From: Phenylobacterium sp.
GTDB taxonomy: Bacteria > Pseudomonadota > Alphaproteobacteria > Caulobacterales > Caulobacteraceae
Length of the DNA stretch: 21,235 nucleotides
Direction: 5' to 3'
NCBI GenBank assembly: GCA_028290925.1
Contig: JAQGIX010000390.1
Span: 1 to 21,235, forward strand
How positions within the stretch are numbered: the first letter of the stretch is position 1; each line of letters starts with the position of its first letter. Made by a program: the position numbers and the translations under genes. Below the pieces are notes generated by a model. The model did not search any database. It had not been told where the DNA came from and saw only the letters and a list, made by a program, of their open reading frames with translations. Of this stretch, positions 14,628-21,235 are shown in pieces.

Positions 14628-16174
14628 TGCCCACCCTCGTCGACAAGCTCTATGCGCATGCCCGTGAGCGCGCGGGCGAGCCGGCGCTGCGCGATTCCCG
14701 ACGTTGCCTGAGCTGGACCGAACTGGACGCACAGACCAACCGCATCGCCAACGCCCTGGCCGCGGCCGGCGTCGGCAAGGGGATGCGGGTTGCGATCATG
14801 GCGGACGCCGACGTGGCCGGCGCGCTGCTGATCCTGGGGACGCTGAAGGCCGGCGCCTCGGCCGTGCCGGTTCCGACCCTCATCGGCGCCGACGCCATCG
14901 CTCGCGTCCTTGACGATTGCGCGGCCAAGATCCTGTTCGTCTCGGCCCGGTGCCGGGGCCTCCTGACGCCGGAAATCATGAACCTGCCGCTCGCGCACGT
15001 GGCGATCGATTTCCGGGATGGGGGATGGCCAAGCCTGGAGGACTTCGTCGCTGAGGCCAGGGTCGCCGCGCCGGACATCGCGATCGCCCCGCAGGACGAG
15101 TTCAACATTATCTACAGCTCCGGCACCACCGGCCGGCCGAAGGGAATCGTCCACAGCCACGGTCTGCGAGCCTCCTGGTCCGCGGGGATGGCGGACGTTT
15201 CCTTCCCCACGGGCGTGCGCACCCTGACCACGACCGCCCTCTACTCGAACTGGACGCTCGGCGCCTTGATCTACACCCTCTGGGCGGGCGGCTGCGTGCA
15301 TCTCATGGACAAGTTCTCGCCCGCCGCCCTCGTCCGCGACTGCCGCGACGCCGCACCCGACAATGTCTTTCTGGTGCCGGTGCAGATCGCCCGCCTGCTG
15401 GACGACCCGACCTGCGCCAATGCCCTGCCCGGTCTTCCCCCCGCCACCAAGTGGAGCGCCGGTTCGCACCTTTCGGCCGAACACAAGCGCGAGCTGATGC
15501 GGCTGTGGCCCGGCCGGTTCATCGAACTCTACGGCATGACCGAGGGCGGCCCCTCGACCATGCTGTTCGGCGACGAGCGGCCGGACAAGCTGCACACCGT
15601 CGGCTGCAGCGATGCGCCGGACAGCATCAGGATCATCGACGATGACGGCCACGAGCTAGGTCCGAATTGCCGAGGTGAGATCGTCGGCCGCGCTGTCGAA
15701 GTGATGGATGGCTACAACAACGACCCCGCCGCGACCGAGGCGCTGATCTGGCGCGATGCACAGGGCGAGGTCTTCTTCCGATCGGGCGACACCGGCTGCC
15801 TCGACGAGGATGGCTTCCTGCAGATCCTCGATCGCAAGAAGGACATGATTATTTCCGGCGGCTTCAACATCTACGCCGTCGATTTGGAAGAGGTGCTGCT
15901 GGCGCACCCGTCGGTCTCCCAGGCCGCCGTGTTCGCGATCCCCAGCACCCGGTGGGGCGAAAGCCCGGCGGCGGCGGTGGTCCTGAAGCCGCGGATGGCG
16001 ACGCAGGACGACGAAATTCGGCGCTGGGCGAACGCCCGGCTCGGGCGCCTGCAGCACCTGTCGGCGGTGACGATCACCGACGACCTGCCGCGCGGCGGCC
16101 TGGGCAAGGTTTTGAAACGAGAGCTGCGCGCCACGTACGCGCATCTGGGCGATGCAACAGTGGGGAACACATGA
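14627..16174 (+). CDS. AMP-forming acyl-CoA synthetase (ANL superfamily)
   Basis: This 515-aa enzyme activates a carboxylic acid to an acyl-adenylate and then an acyl-CoA. Visible motifs are the P-loop YSSGTTGRPKG (163-173), LYGMTEGGPS (301-310), FFRSGDTG with Asp388, the hinge DRKKDMIISGGFNIY (402-416), and the C-terminal catalytic Lys494 in GLGKVLKREL. Length and motifs are those of medium or aryl acid ligases; the substrate pocket cannot be read by eye. Linked to an aminotransferase and a thiolase/DUF35 pair, it most likely loads the acid degraded by this operon onto CoA. ATG at 14627 has GGAGGG closely upstream and a TGATG overlap with the thiolase stop; a longer frame starting at 14540 would lie inside the thiolase gene and is rejected. 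Confidence 0.93.
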   Translation: MPTLVDKLYAHARERAGEPALRDSRRCLSWTELDAQTNRIANALAAAGVGKGMRVAIMADADVAGALLILGTLKAGASAVPVPTLIGADAIARVLDDCAAKILFVSARCRGLLTPEIMNLPLAHVAIDFRDGGWPSLEDFVAEARVAAPDIAIAPQDEFNIIYSSGTTGRPKGIVHSHGLRASWSAGMADVSFPTGVRTLTTTALYSNWTLGALIYTLWAGGCVHLMDKFSPAALVRDCRDAAPDNVFLVPVQIARLLDDPTCANALPGLPPATKWSAGSHLSAEHKRELMRLWPGRFIELYGMTEGGPSTMLFGDERPDKLHTVGCSDAPDSIRIIDDDGHELGPNCRGEIVGRAVEVMDGYNNDPAATEALIWRDAQGEVFFRSGDTGCLDEDGFLQILDRKKDMIISGGFNIYAVDLEEVLLAHPSVSQAAVFAIPSTRWGESPAAAVVLKPRMATQDDEIRRWANARLGRLQHLSAVTITDDLPRGGLGKVLKRELRATYAHLGDATVGNT

Positions 16175-17178
16175 GCCCGGGATTCGGCATTGCGCCGCCG
16201 TATTTGATCTTCATCGGCGACGCACAGGACGAGGTCATCGCCAAGACCGGCTTTGGCGTCGTGAAGTGGCGGCCGGACGACTGCCTCGGGCAGGCGCGGA
16301 TGAGTGGATGCGGCGTCGATCTCGGCCTGCCCGACCTGTCAATCGCCCAAGCCGCCGCGAACGGTGCGCGGACGTTGATCATTGGAATCGCCCCGAGCGG
16401 CGGCTCCCTGCCGGAACGCTGGATCGCCTCGCTTGTCGAGGCGCTGGAAGCCGGGCTCGACATCGCCAGCGGACTGCACATCAGACTGGGCTCGATCCCC
16501 GCGCTCCTGGCGGCGGCCGAGCGCACCGGGCGCCGGCTGATCGACGTCCGGCACTCCTTGCACAACTTCACCGTCGCCAAGGGCGAGCCGCGTCCGGGTA
16601 AGCGACTGCTGACCGTCGGCACCGACTGCGCCGTCGGCAAGAAATACACCGCGCTGTCCATTCACGCCGCCCTGCAGCGCCGGGGCGTTCCGGCGACGTT
16701 TCGCGCGACAGGTCAGACCGGCATCCTCATCGGCGAGTCCGGTGTCGCCGTGGACGCGGTCGTGGCCGATTTCGTGGCCGGAGCCGCCGAGTGGCTGTCC
16801 CCCGCCGCCGCGCCGGAGCATTGGGACATCATCGAAGGCCAGGGATCGCTCTTTCACCCGGCCTTTGCCGGCGTCTCCCTCGGCCTGCTGCACGGCTCCC
16901 AGCCCGACGTCTTTGTGGTCTGCCATGAGCCGACGCGGCAGACCCTGACCGGTGTGAAGGCCCGGGTGCCCGGCCTCGACGAGGTGATCAACCTCACGAA
17001 CCTGCTGGGTCGCGTGACCAACCCGGACATCCGGTGCGGCGGCGTTTCGATCAACACCGCCCGGCTCGAGGAGGCGGCGGCGCGCGATCTGATCGAGGAA
17101 ACCGCGGCGCGGCTTGGCCTTCCGTGCACCGATCCGATCCGTTTCGGCATCGACCGCATCGCGGAGCCCCTACTGTGA
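16171..17178 (+). CDS. dgcN: DUF1611 protein, probable D-glutamate N-acetyltransferase DgcN
   Basis: This 335-aa protein is of the DUF1611 family. It has an N-terminal Rossmann-like part (YLIFIGDAQDEVIAKTG, LIIGIAPSGGSLPERW near 69-84) and a P-loop-like GTDCAVGKKYT at 150-160. The family-typical IIEGQGSLFHP (220-230) and VCHEPTRQTLTG follow. DgcN acetylates D-glutamate to N-acetyl-D-glutamate with acetyl-CoA, the first step of the DgcN-DgcA D-glutamate pathway described in marine Proteobacteria. The directly following gene is a DgcA-type racemase, overlapping by 4 nt, which is the reason for the specific assignment. The start overlaps the ligase stop as ATGA. The substrate could be another D-amino acid or a D-Glu-containing fragment. 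Confidence 0.78.
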   Translation: MSPGFGIAPPYLIFIGDAQDEVIAKTGFGVVKWRPDDCLGQARMSGCGVDLGLPDLSIAQAAANGARTLIIGIAPSGGSLPERWIASLVEALEAGLDIASGLHIRLGSIPALLAAAERTGRRLIDVRHSLHNFTVAKGEPRPGKRLLTVGTDCAVGKKYTALSIHAALQRRGVPATFRATGQTGILIGESGVAVDAVVADFVAGAAEWLSPAAAPEHWDIIEGQGSLFHPAFAGVSLGLLHGSQPDVFVVCHEPTRQTLTGVKARVPGLDEVINLTNLLGRVTNPDIRCGGVSINTARLEEAAARDLIEETAARLGLPCTDPIRFGIDRIAEPLL

Positions 17179-18164
17179 GCCCCTTACGCCGCCTCGAGGT
17201 CGCGATCGAGGAGTGGCCCTTGTCCAAGCCCTTCGCCATCTCCCGTGGGGTCGACTTGAGCGCCATCGTTGTGGTGGTGCGGATCACCGAGAATGGCGCG
17301 GTGGGCTGGGGTGAGTCCACGCCCTATGGCCGCTATGGCGAGACACCGCAGAGCGTCGCGGACGCCATCGAGGCCTGCCGTGAAGCCATCGAACGGGAAG
17401 ACGGCGTCTCGGCCAAGGCGCTCGGCCTGCGAGGCGCCGCAGCCAACGCCCTGGACTGCGCGCTCGTCGACCTGGCCTGCAAGCGCGAGCGCACGCCGGC
17501 CTGGCGGCTGTTAGGTCAGGCGCAGCCACGTGCGATCCAAACCACGGCGACCGTCACGCTGGACACGCCGGCCAAGATGGCCGCCGACGCCGCAAGCTGG
17601 CCGGACTTCAACCTGCTGAAGCTCAAACTGGGCGAAGGCGATGCCGATATCGAACGGGTCGCGGCGGTGCGCCGCGCCAGACCGGACGCCCGGCTGATCT
17701 GCGATGCGAACGAAGGCTGGACCGTCGATCAACTCGCCAACTACGCCGGCGCGCTGGCCGGCCTTGGCGTGGAAATGGTCGAGCAGCCCTGTCCGGAGGG
17801 CGCGGACGAGGGACTGCGCGGCCTGGATATCCCCCTGCTGCTCTGCGCCGATGAATCCTGCCATGTGGCGGCCGACGTCGAGTCCCTGGTCGGCAAATAT
17901 CAGCTCGCCAGCATCAAGCTCGACAAGGCTGGCGGGATCACCGGCGCCCTCGAACTGGCGCAGGCGGCGCAGGCGCAGGGCCTGGAGATCATGATGGGCT
18001 GCATGTTGGCCACATCCCTCGCCATCGCACCGGGCATCCTGGTCGGACAACTGGCCCGCTACGTGGATCTCGACGGATCGCTCACCCTGGTCGGAGATCG
18101 CGAGCCCGCCGTGAGCTACCGCGACGGCATGGTCTATCCCGCGCCGGAAGCCCTCTGGGGATAA
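17175..18164 (+). CDS. dgcA: Enolase-superfamily racemase/epimerase, probable N-acetyl-D-glutamate racemase DgcA
   Basis: This 329-aa member of the muconate-lactonising/dipeptide-epimerase branch has every catalytic residue in place. LLKLKLG gives Lys149 and Lys151 (KxK base). The metal ligands are Asp177 (CDANEGW), Glu203 (VEQPCPEG) and Asp226 (CADES). The opposite base is Lys248 in SIKLDKAGG. The family epimerises the alpha carbon of N-acyl amino acids or L-Ala-D/L-Glu dipeptides. Pairing with the DUF1611 protein points to racemisation of N-acetyl-D-Glu to N-acetyl-L-Glu, which a deacetylase or ArgJ-like enzyme elsewhere would convert to L-Glu. The GTG start at 17175 overlaps the previous stop (GTGA). 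An Ala-Glu dipeptide epimerase remains a possible alternative. Confidence 0.8.
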   Translation: MSPLRRLEVAIEEWPLSKPFAISRGVDLSAIVVVVRITENGAVGWGESTPYGRYGETPQSVADAIEACREAIEREDGVSAKALGLRGAAANALDCALVDLACKRERTPAWRLLGQAQPRAIQTTATVTLDTPAKMAADAASWPDFNLLKLKLGEGDADIERVAAVRRARPDARLICDANEGWTVDQLANYAGALAGLGVEMVEQPCPEGADEGLRGLDIPLLLCADESCHVAADVESLVGKYQLASIKLDKAGGITGALELAQAAQAQGLEIMMGCMLATSLAIAPGILVGQLARYVDLDGSLTLVGDREPAVSYRDGMVYPAPEALWG

Positions 18165-18178
18165 GACGGAGTCGCGCG

Positions 18179-19474
18179 ATGGATCCGCAATCCCTGCTCG
18201 CCAGGCGCACCCAGGTTTTCGGCGCCGGCGCCGCCCTGTTCTATGAGACCCCCCTCAACATCGTTCGGGGGGAAGGCGTCTATCTTTTCGATGCCGACGG
18301 CCGCCGATACGTCGACCTGTACAACAACGTCCCTTGCGTCGGGCACGGCAATGCGCGGGTCGCCGACGCCATGGCTCGGCAACAGGCCACCTTGAACGTG
18401 CACAGCCGCTATCTCCATGACGGCGTCATCTTGTTTGCGGAGCGGCTGGTCGGTCTCCAGGAAGCGCGCCTTGAGAGCGTGGTCTTCAGCTGCAGCGGCA
18501 GCGAGGCCAACGAGGTCGCGTTGCAGATCGTGCGGATCGCCACCGGCAAGCGCGGCGTCGTCTGCACCAACGCCGCCTATCATGGCAGCACCGAAACCCT
18601 CGGAGCCGTAAGCTATCTCGGCCGCAGGAAGAGACCCTCTGACGAGGTGCGAACCTTCCCTTTCCCCGAAACCTTTCGTCCGCTGGCCGCCGCGGGCGGC
18701 GATCCTGCCGAGCCCTATCTCGAGCGTCTGCGCGTCGCGATCGAGGAGTTGGAGGGTACGGGCGCCGGGTTCGCCGGACTGATCCTGTGCCCGCTGTTCG
18801 CCAACGAAGGGCTTCCCGATATCCCTCGGGCGTTTCTGCGTCGCGCGTCCGACATGGTCCACGCGGCAGGCGGCTTGGTGATCGCCGACGAGGTCCAGGC
18901 GGGGTACGGCAGGACCGGGCGCTGGTGGGGTCACGATGGAACGGGGCTCGCTCCCGATGTGGTCGTGACCGGCAAGCCCATGGGCAATGGCCTGCCCTTG
19001 GCCGCCACCTTCACGAGCCGGGACCTGATCGACAGGTTCCGGGCGCGCACGCGATACATCAATACCTTCGCCTCGACTCCGCTTCAGGCGGCGGTCGGCA
19101 TGGCGGTGCTTGACGTGATTGAAGAGGACGGCCTGCTGGAAAACGCCGCCAAGGTTGGCGCCGCGTTGAAGCAGGCGCTTGAGCAGCGCCGGAGTCGCTG
19201 GCCGAGAATCGGGGATGTCCGGGGCGCGGGACTCTTCATTGGCGTGGAGATGGTGGCCGAGGGCCAGGACCCGTCGCCCGATCTGGGGCTCGCCCCAGAT
19301 CCCGCCCTCGCGGTCGAGATCGTCGAACGCCTCAAGGATCGGGGGTTCCTGACATCCAACGCCGGGGCGCACGGCAACGTCGTCAAGATCAGACCGCCCC
19401 TGGTGTTCTCCCACCAGAACGCTGCGGATTTCCTGGAGGCGTTTGACGCAACCATGGCTGAGATCGGTGGCTAA
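18179..19474 (+). CDS. Class III PLP enzyme resembling ethanolamine-phosphate/phosphohydroxylysine phospho-lyases
   Basis: This 431-aa fold-type I PLP enzyme has Asp237 in IADEVQAGYGRTG and Schiff-base Lys266 in VTGKPMGNGLPLA. Several blocks match the animal phospho-lyases ETNPPL and PHYKPL more than ordinary transaminases. These are VDLYNNVPCVGHG (46-58), NVHSRYLHD (73-81), IGDVRGAGLFIG (344-355) and a C-terminal GNVVKIRPPLVF (399-410). Those enzymes eliminate phosphate and ammonia from an O-phospho-amine to give an aldehyde. The next gene is an APH-fold kinase, as expected if the pair phosphorylates and then eliminates. ACGGAG lies 7 nt before the ATG, 14 bp after the racemase stop. A plain aminotransferase role (AGXT2-like) cannot be excluded. 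Confidence 0.82.
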   Translation: MDPQSLLARRTQVFGAGAALFYETPLNIVRGEGVYLFDADGRRYVDLYNNVPCVGHGNARVADAMARQQATLNVHSRYLHDGVILFAERLVGLQEARLESVVFSCSGSEANEVALQIVRIATGKRGVVCTNAAYHGSTETLGAVSYLGRRKRPSDEVRTFPFPETFRPLAAAGGDPAEPYLERLRVAIEELEGTGAGFAGLILCPLFANEGLPDIPRAFLRRASDMVHAAGGLVIADEVQAGYGRTGRWWGHDGTGLAPDVVVTGKPMGNGLPLAATFTSRDLIDRFRARTRYINTFASTPLQAAVGMAVLDVIEEDGLLENAAKVGAALKQALEQRRSRWPRIGDVRGAGLFIGVEMVAEGQDPSPDLGLAPDPALAVEIVERLKDRGFLTSNAGAHGNVVKIRPPLVFSHQNAADFLEAFDATMAEIGG

Positions 19475-20471
19475 GCTATCGACGGCGGATCTGTTCCGGC
19501 CGGCGGCCCTGGACGCGCTCAAGGCGTTCCCGGTCACTCCGGGCGAAGTCGCGCTGGCGGCCTACTCGGAAAATCTCACCTTTAAGGTCACCGACGCTGT
19601 CGATGGCGCGGTGTACGCGCTGCGTCTGCACCGGCCCGGGCATAACAGCCTTGAGGAACTGCAGGCGGAGCACGTCTGGGTTGAGGCGCTTTCAGCGGCG
19701 GAGATATCGGTTCCCACGGTCGTCCTGGCCCGGGACGGCCGGGCCCATGTCGACGCCTACGTTCCGGGCCTTGGCGAGCATCGGTTCGCAAGTATTACGC
19801 GCTGGGAGAAGGGCAGATTGCTGTCCACGATCCTCGAGGAGTCCGCCGACTCCGCGGTGCTTGCGAGCCATTTGATGAGGCTTGGCTCCCTGACGGCCCG
19901 AATGCACGATCAGGCCAGCAGTTGGCGCCTGCCGTCACGGTTCCAGCGACGCTGTCTCGACCTTGCCGCGCTCATTGGCGACAATCCTGTCTGGGGTCGG
20001 TTCGAAGCGCACCCCTCGTTGTCAGTCGAAGAAGGCCGACGACTTGTGCAAACGCGCGAACGTATCCTGGAGGCCGTGGGTACGCTGGCCCCCACGCCAT
20101 CGACCTTCAGCCTGATCCACGCCGATATTCATCCCGAGAACGTCATGGTCGACGGCGGCCGGCTGTGCATCCTGGACTTCGACGACGCCGCGTTCGGCTG
20201 GCACCTGTATGACATCGCCGTCGGGCTCTTCTACCTTCACGACCGGGCCGATTTCGCTCCGTTGCAACGGGCCTATCTGGAGGGCTACCGCGCTGTCCGC
20301 GGCCTCGACGAGCGAGCCGTCGCCCTGCTGCCTTTCTTCCGTCTTGCCCGCGGCCTGATGCTGATCGGGTGGTTCGAGCAACGACCAAAACTGAGCGGCA
20401 CCGAGGCTTTCCAACGGTTGAAGGCGCGGGTCCTGACGCAGTGTGCAGCGCTCGACGGGCGCGGACGCTGA
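19467..20471 (+). CDS. APH-fold small-molecule kinase (hydroxylysine/homoserine-kinase-like)
   Basis: This protein of about 334 aa has the aminoglycoside-phosphotransferase fold. An N-lobe (ENLTFKV, YALRLHRPG, with Glu67 in the following helix) precedes the catalytic loop LIHADIHPENVMV with Asp220 and Asn225. The metal-binding segment ILDFDDAAFGWHLYDIAV, with Asp237, completes the site. Relatives phosphorylate hydroxyl groups of amino alcohols, homoserine, choline or hydroxylysine. It overlaps the end of a phospho-lyase-like PLP enzyme, and such kinases and lyases act in sequence in animals (HYKK with PHYKPL). An antibiotic-resistance role is unlikely in this setting. The start is uncertain: GTG at 19467 overlaps the upstream gene by 8 nt, and TTG at 19443 is also in frame; neither has a strong ribosome site. 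It ends the rightward operon. Confidence 0.85.
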   Translation: MAKLSTADLFRPAALDALKAFPVTPGEVALAAYSENLTFKVTDAVDGAVYALRLHRPGHNSLEELQAEHVWVEALSAAEISVPTVVLARDGRAHVDAYVPGLGEHRFASITRWEKGRLLSTILEESADSAVLASHLMRLGSLTARMHDQASSWRLPSRFQRRCLDLAALIGDNPVWGRFEAHPSLSVEEGRRLVQTRERILEAVGTLAPTPSTFSLIHADIHPENVMVDGGRLCILDFDDAAFGWHLYDIAVGLFYLHDRADFAPLQRAYLEGYRAVRGLDERAVALLPFFRLARGLMLIGWFEQRPKLSGTEAFQRLKARVLTQCAALDGRGR

Positions 20472-20488
20472 CACGCATCGCGTAGCGG

Positions 20489-21046
20489 TCACGAGCGCTT
20501 GCCGCGCGGTCCGGGCGATCGCGCGGCGGCCCGGCGCCGCGGCCGGGACTTCGCCCGGTCTTTGCCGCGCGCCGACTCCAGGGCCTCGCTGACCTCCTCG
20601 CCCGTGTCGCGCATCATCTGGATGAGGATCTCGTTCTGGTATTCGAGGTGGGTCAGGATGACCTCGATCTCGGCCTCCGCCTTGACGTTCACTTCCAGGT
20701 CGTGCTCGGCCCGCGCATCGGCGGCCGCCCCCTGGACGTTCTGTCCCACCATGATCAGCGGCATCAGCAGGATCTGGATGACGTTGGAAATGAACAGCCA
20801 CAGCACGAAGGCCATGGGCGGGTCGAACTGAAGGGGCTTCGGGGCGAGGCTGTTCCAGCCGAGCCAGAGTATCGTCCAGGTCAGGATCAGCAGGAAGAAG
20901 CCCATGCTGCCCACGTGGAGCGTGATCCACAGGGCGAGCTTCTCGAGCGGCTTCAGGGACTTCACCCGCTGCTTGGCGAAGTCGCGCAGCGGTTTGTGTC
21001 GGGCCCGCAGCTCCTCGATCGTCATCGGCGGTTTGGGGATGGCCAC
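20489..21046 (-). CDS. DUF1003 family membrane protein
   Basis: This 185-aa protein has two hydrophobic segments, about residues 43-65 (GSMGFFLLILTWTILWLGW) and 78-100 (MAFVLWLFISNVIQILLMP). The family-typical MVGQNVQGAAADARAEHD and VNVKAEAEIEVILTHLEYQNE follow, where the AE-E pattern forms an amphipathic helix. A very basic tail ends it (KSRPRRRAAARS). DUF1003 proteins are inner-membrane proteins of uncertain function. The GTG start at 21046 has AGAGG 7 nt upstream. It converges on the kinase gene with a 17-bp gap and is probably unrelated to the catabolic operons, marking the right border of the island. Confidence 0.85.
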   Translation of the reverse strand: MAIPKPPMTIEELRARHKPLRDFAKQRVKSLKPLEKLALWITLHVGSMGFFLLILTWTILWLGWNSLAPKPLQFDPPMAFVLWLFISNVIQILLMPLIMVGQNVQGAAADARAEHDLEVNVKAEAEIEVILTHLEYQNEILIQMMRDTGEEVSEALESARGKDRAKSRPRRRAAARSPGPRGKRS

Positions 21047-21175
21047 GCGTTCACCTCTCCATGCCTCGCGGCGAGGGTTTGCCTGGCGATTTCCATTGGC
21101 GCAGGCGCATCCCCTACGCGTAGCGCCGCTGTCCGGTTCAATCCGAGAGCGCGATAGGAGCGCCCCGCGACCCGT

Positions 21176-21235
21176 TCAGGCCGGCGAAGACAGCGCCGCC
21201 ACGCCCGCGGCGACGCGGGTCAGCAGGTCCCGGCG
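21176..21235 (-). CDS. Possible C-terminal end of an unidentified minus-strand gene
   Basis: A minus-strand frame is open from the window edge to TGA at 21176-21178 and would encode the C-terminus RRDLLTRVAAGVAALSSPA. The composition is protein-like and the gap to the DUF1003 start is 129 bp, but 19 codons are too few to identify a family or to be sure it is a gene. Confidence 0.3.
   Translation of the reverse strand, partial: RRDLLTRVAAGVAALSSPA

Noticed and set aside
13263..19537. Long minus-strand open frames opposite the rightward operon (for example 13263-14732, 14498-15652, 18134-19537)
   Set aside because: No recognisable motifs; the composition is that of antisense shadows and they span several well-supported genes.
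19467..20471. Aminoglycoside resistance phosphotransferase
   Set aside because: The fold is shared, but operon position beside a phospho-lyase-like enzyme fits a metabolic amino-alcohol kinase better.
20479..21125. Direct repeat CGCGTAGCG on both sides of the DUF1003 gene (20479-20487 and 21117-21125)
   Set aside because: A 9-mer in GC-rich DNA is expected by chance and no mobile-element gene or longer homology accompanies it.
1..21235. An MlrA-type ring-opening protease (CAAX/CPBP membrane protease)
   Set aside because: I looked for a multi-membrane protein with the Glu-Glu and His motifs of that family and found none; the only polytopic protein is the MFS carrier. A microcystin substrate is therefore not asserted.

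Overview
The window is about 21 kb of high-GC DNA with tightly packed, overlapping genes. GTG starts, an Asn/Gln-poor and Ala-rich proteome, a large TonB-dependent receptor beside an MFS carrier, and an XRE-cupin regulator suggest an alphaproteobacterium of the Caulobacterales/Sphingomonadales type. This placement is inferred from gene content; there is no rRNA or other marker gene. I see no tRNA, transposase, integrase, CRISPR array or phage gene.

Layout. Positions 1-590 hold the 3' part of an XRE-cupin regulator (+). Positions 603-11306 are a leftward run of seven genes, read from right to left: TonB-dependent receptor, GPH-type MFS carrier, two related S12/beta-lactamase-family serine hydrolases, two M81 (MlrC-like) metallopeptidases, and a third S12 hydrolase. 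From the MFS carrier down they overlap by 1-4 nt or lie 13 nt apart. Positions 11307-11692 are the divergent promoter region, with three similar 17-bp dyads. Positions 11693-20471 are a rightward run of eight genes: GSA-type class III aminotransferase, DUF35 Zn-ribbon protein, thiolase-like protein, AMP-forming acyl-CoA synthetase, DUF1611 protein (DgcN-like), enolase-superfamily racemase (DgcA-like), class III phospho-lyase-like protein, and an APH-fold kinase. A DUF1003 membrane protein (-) and the last codons of an unidentified minus-strand ORF close the window.

How the genes may work together (inference). The left arm looks like uptake and cytoplasmic hydrolysis: outer-membrane receptor, inner-membrane carrier, then three serine hydrolases and two M81 peptidases without signal peptides. 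S12 plus M81 hydrolases is the enzyme combination (MlrB plus MlrC) that follows ring opening in microcystin and nodularin degradation. The right arm could use the products. DgcN/DgcA-type enzymes convert D-glutamate to N-acetyl-L-glutamate. An aminotransferase, CoA ligase and thiolase/DUF35 set is what would be needed to deaminate, activate and thiolytically shorten a beta-amino acid. A kinase plus phospho-lyase pair would phosphorylate an amino-alcohol and eliminate phosphate with deamination. Together this suggests a catabolic island for a peptide-like compound containing D-Glu and a beta-amino acid. No MlrA-type ring-opening protease is present in the window, so a cyanotoxin substrate is only a hypothesis.
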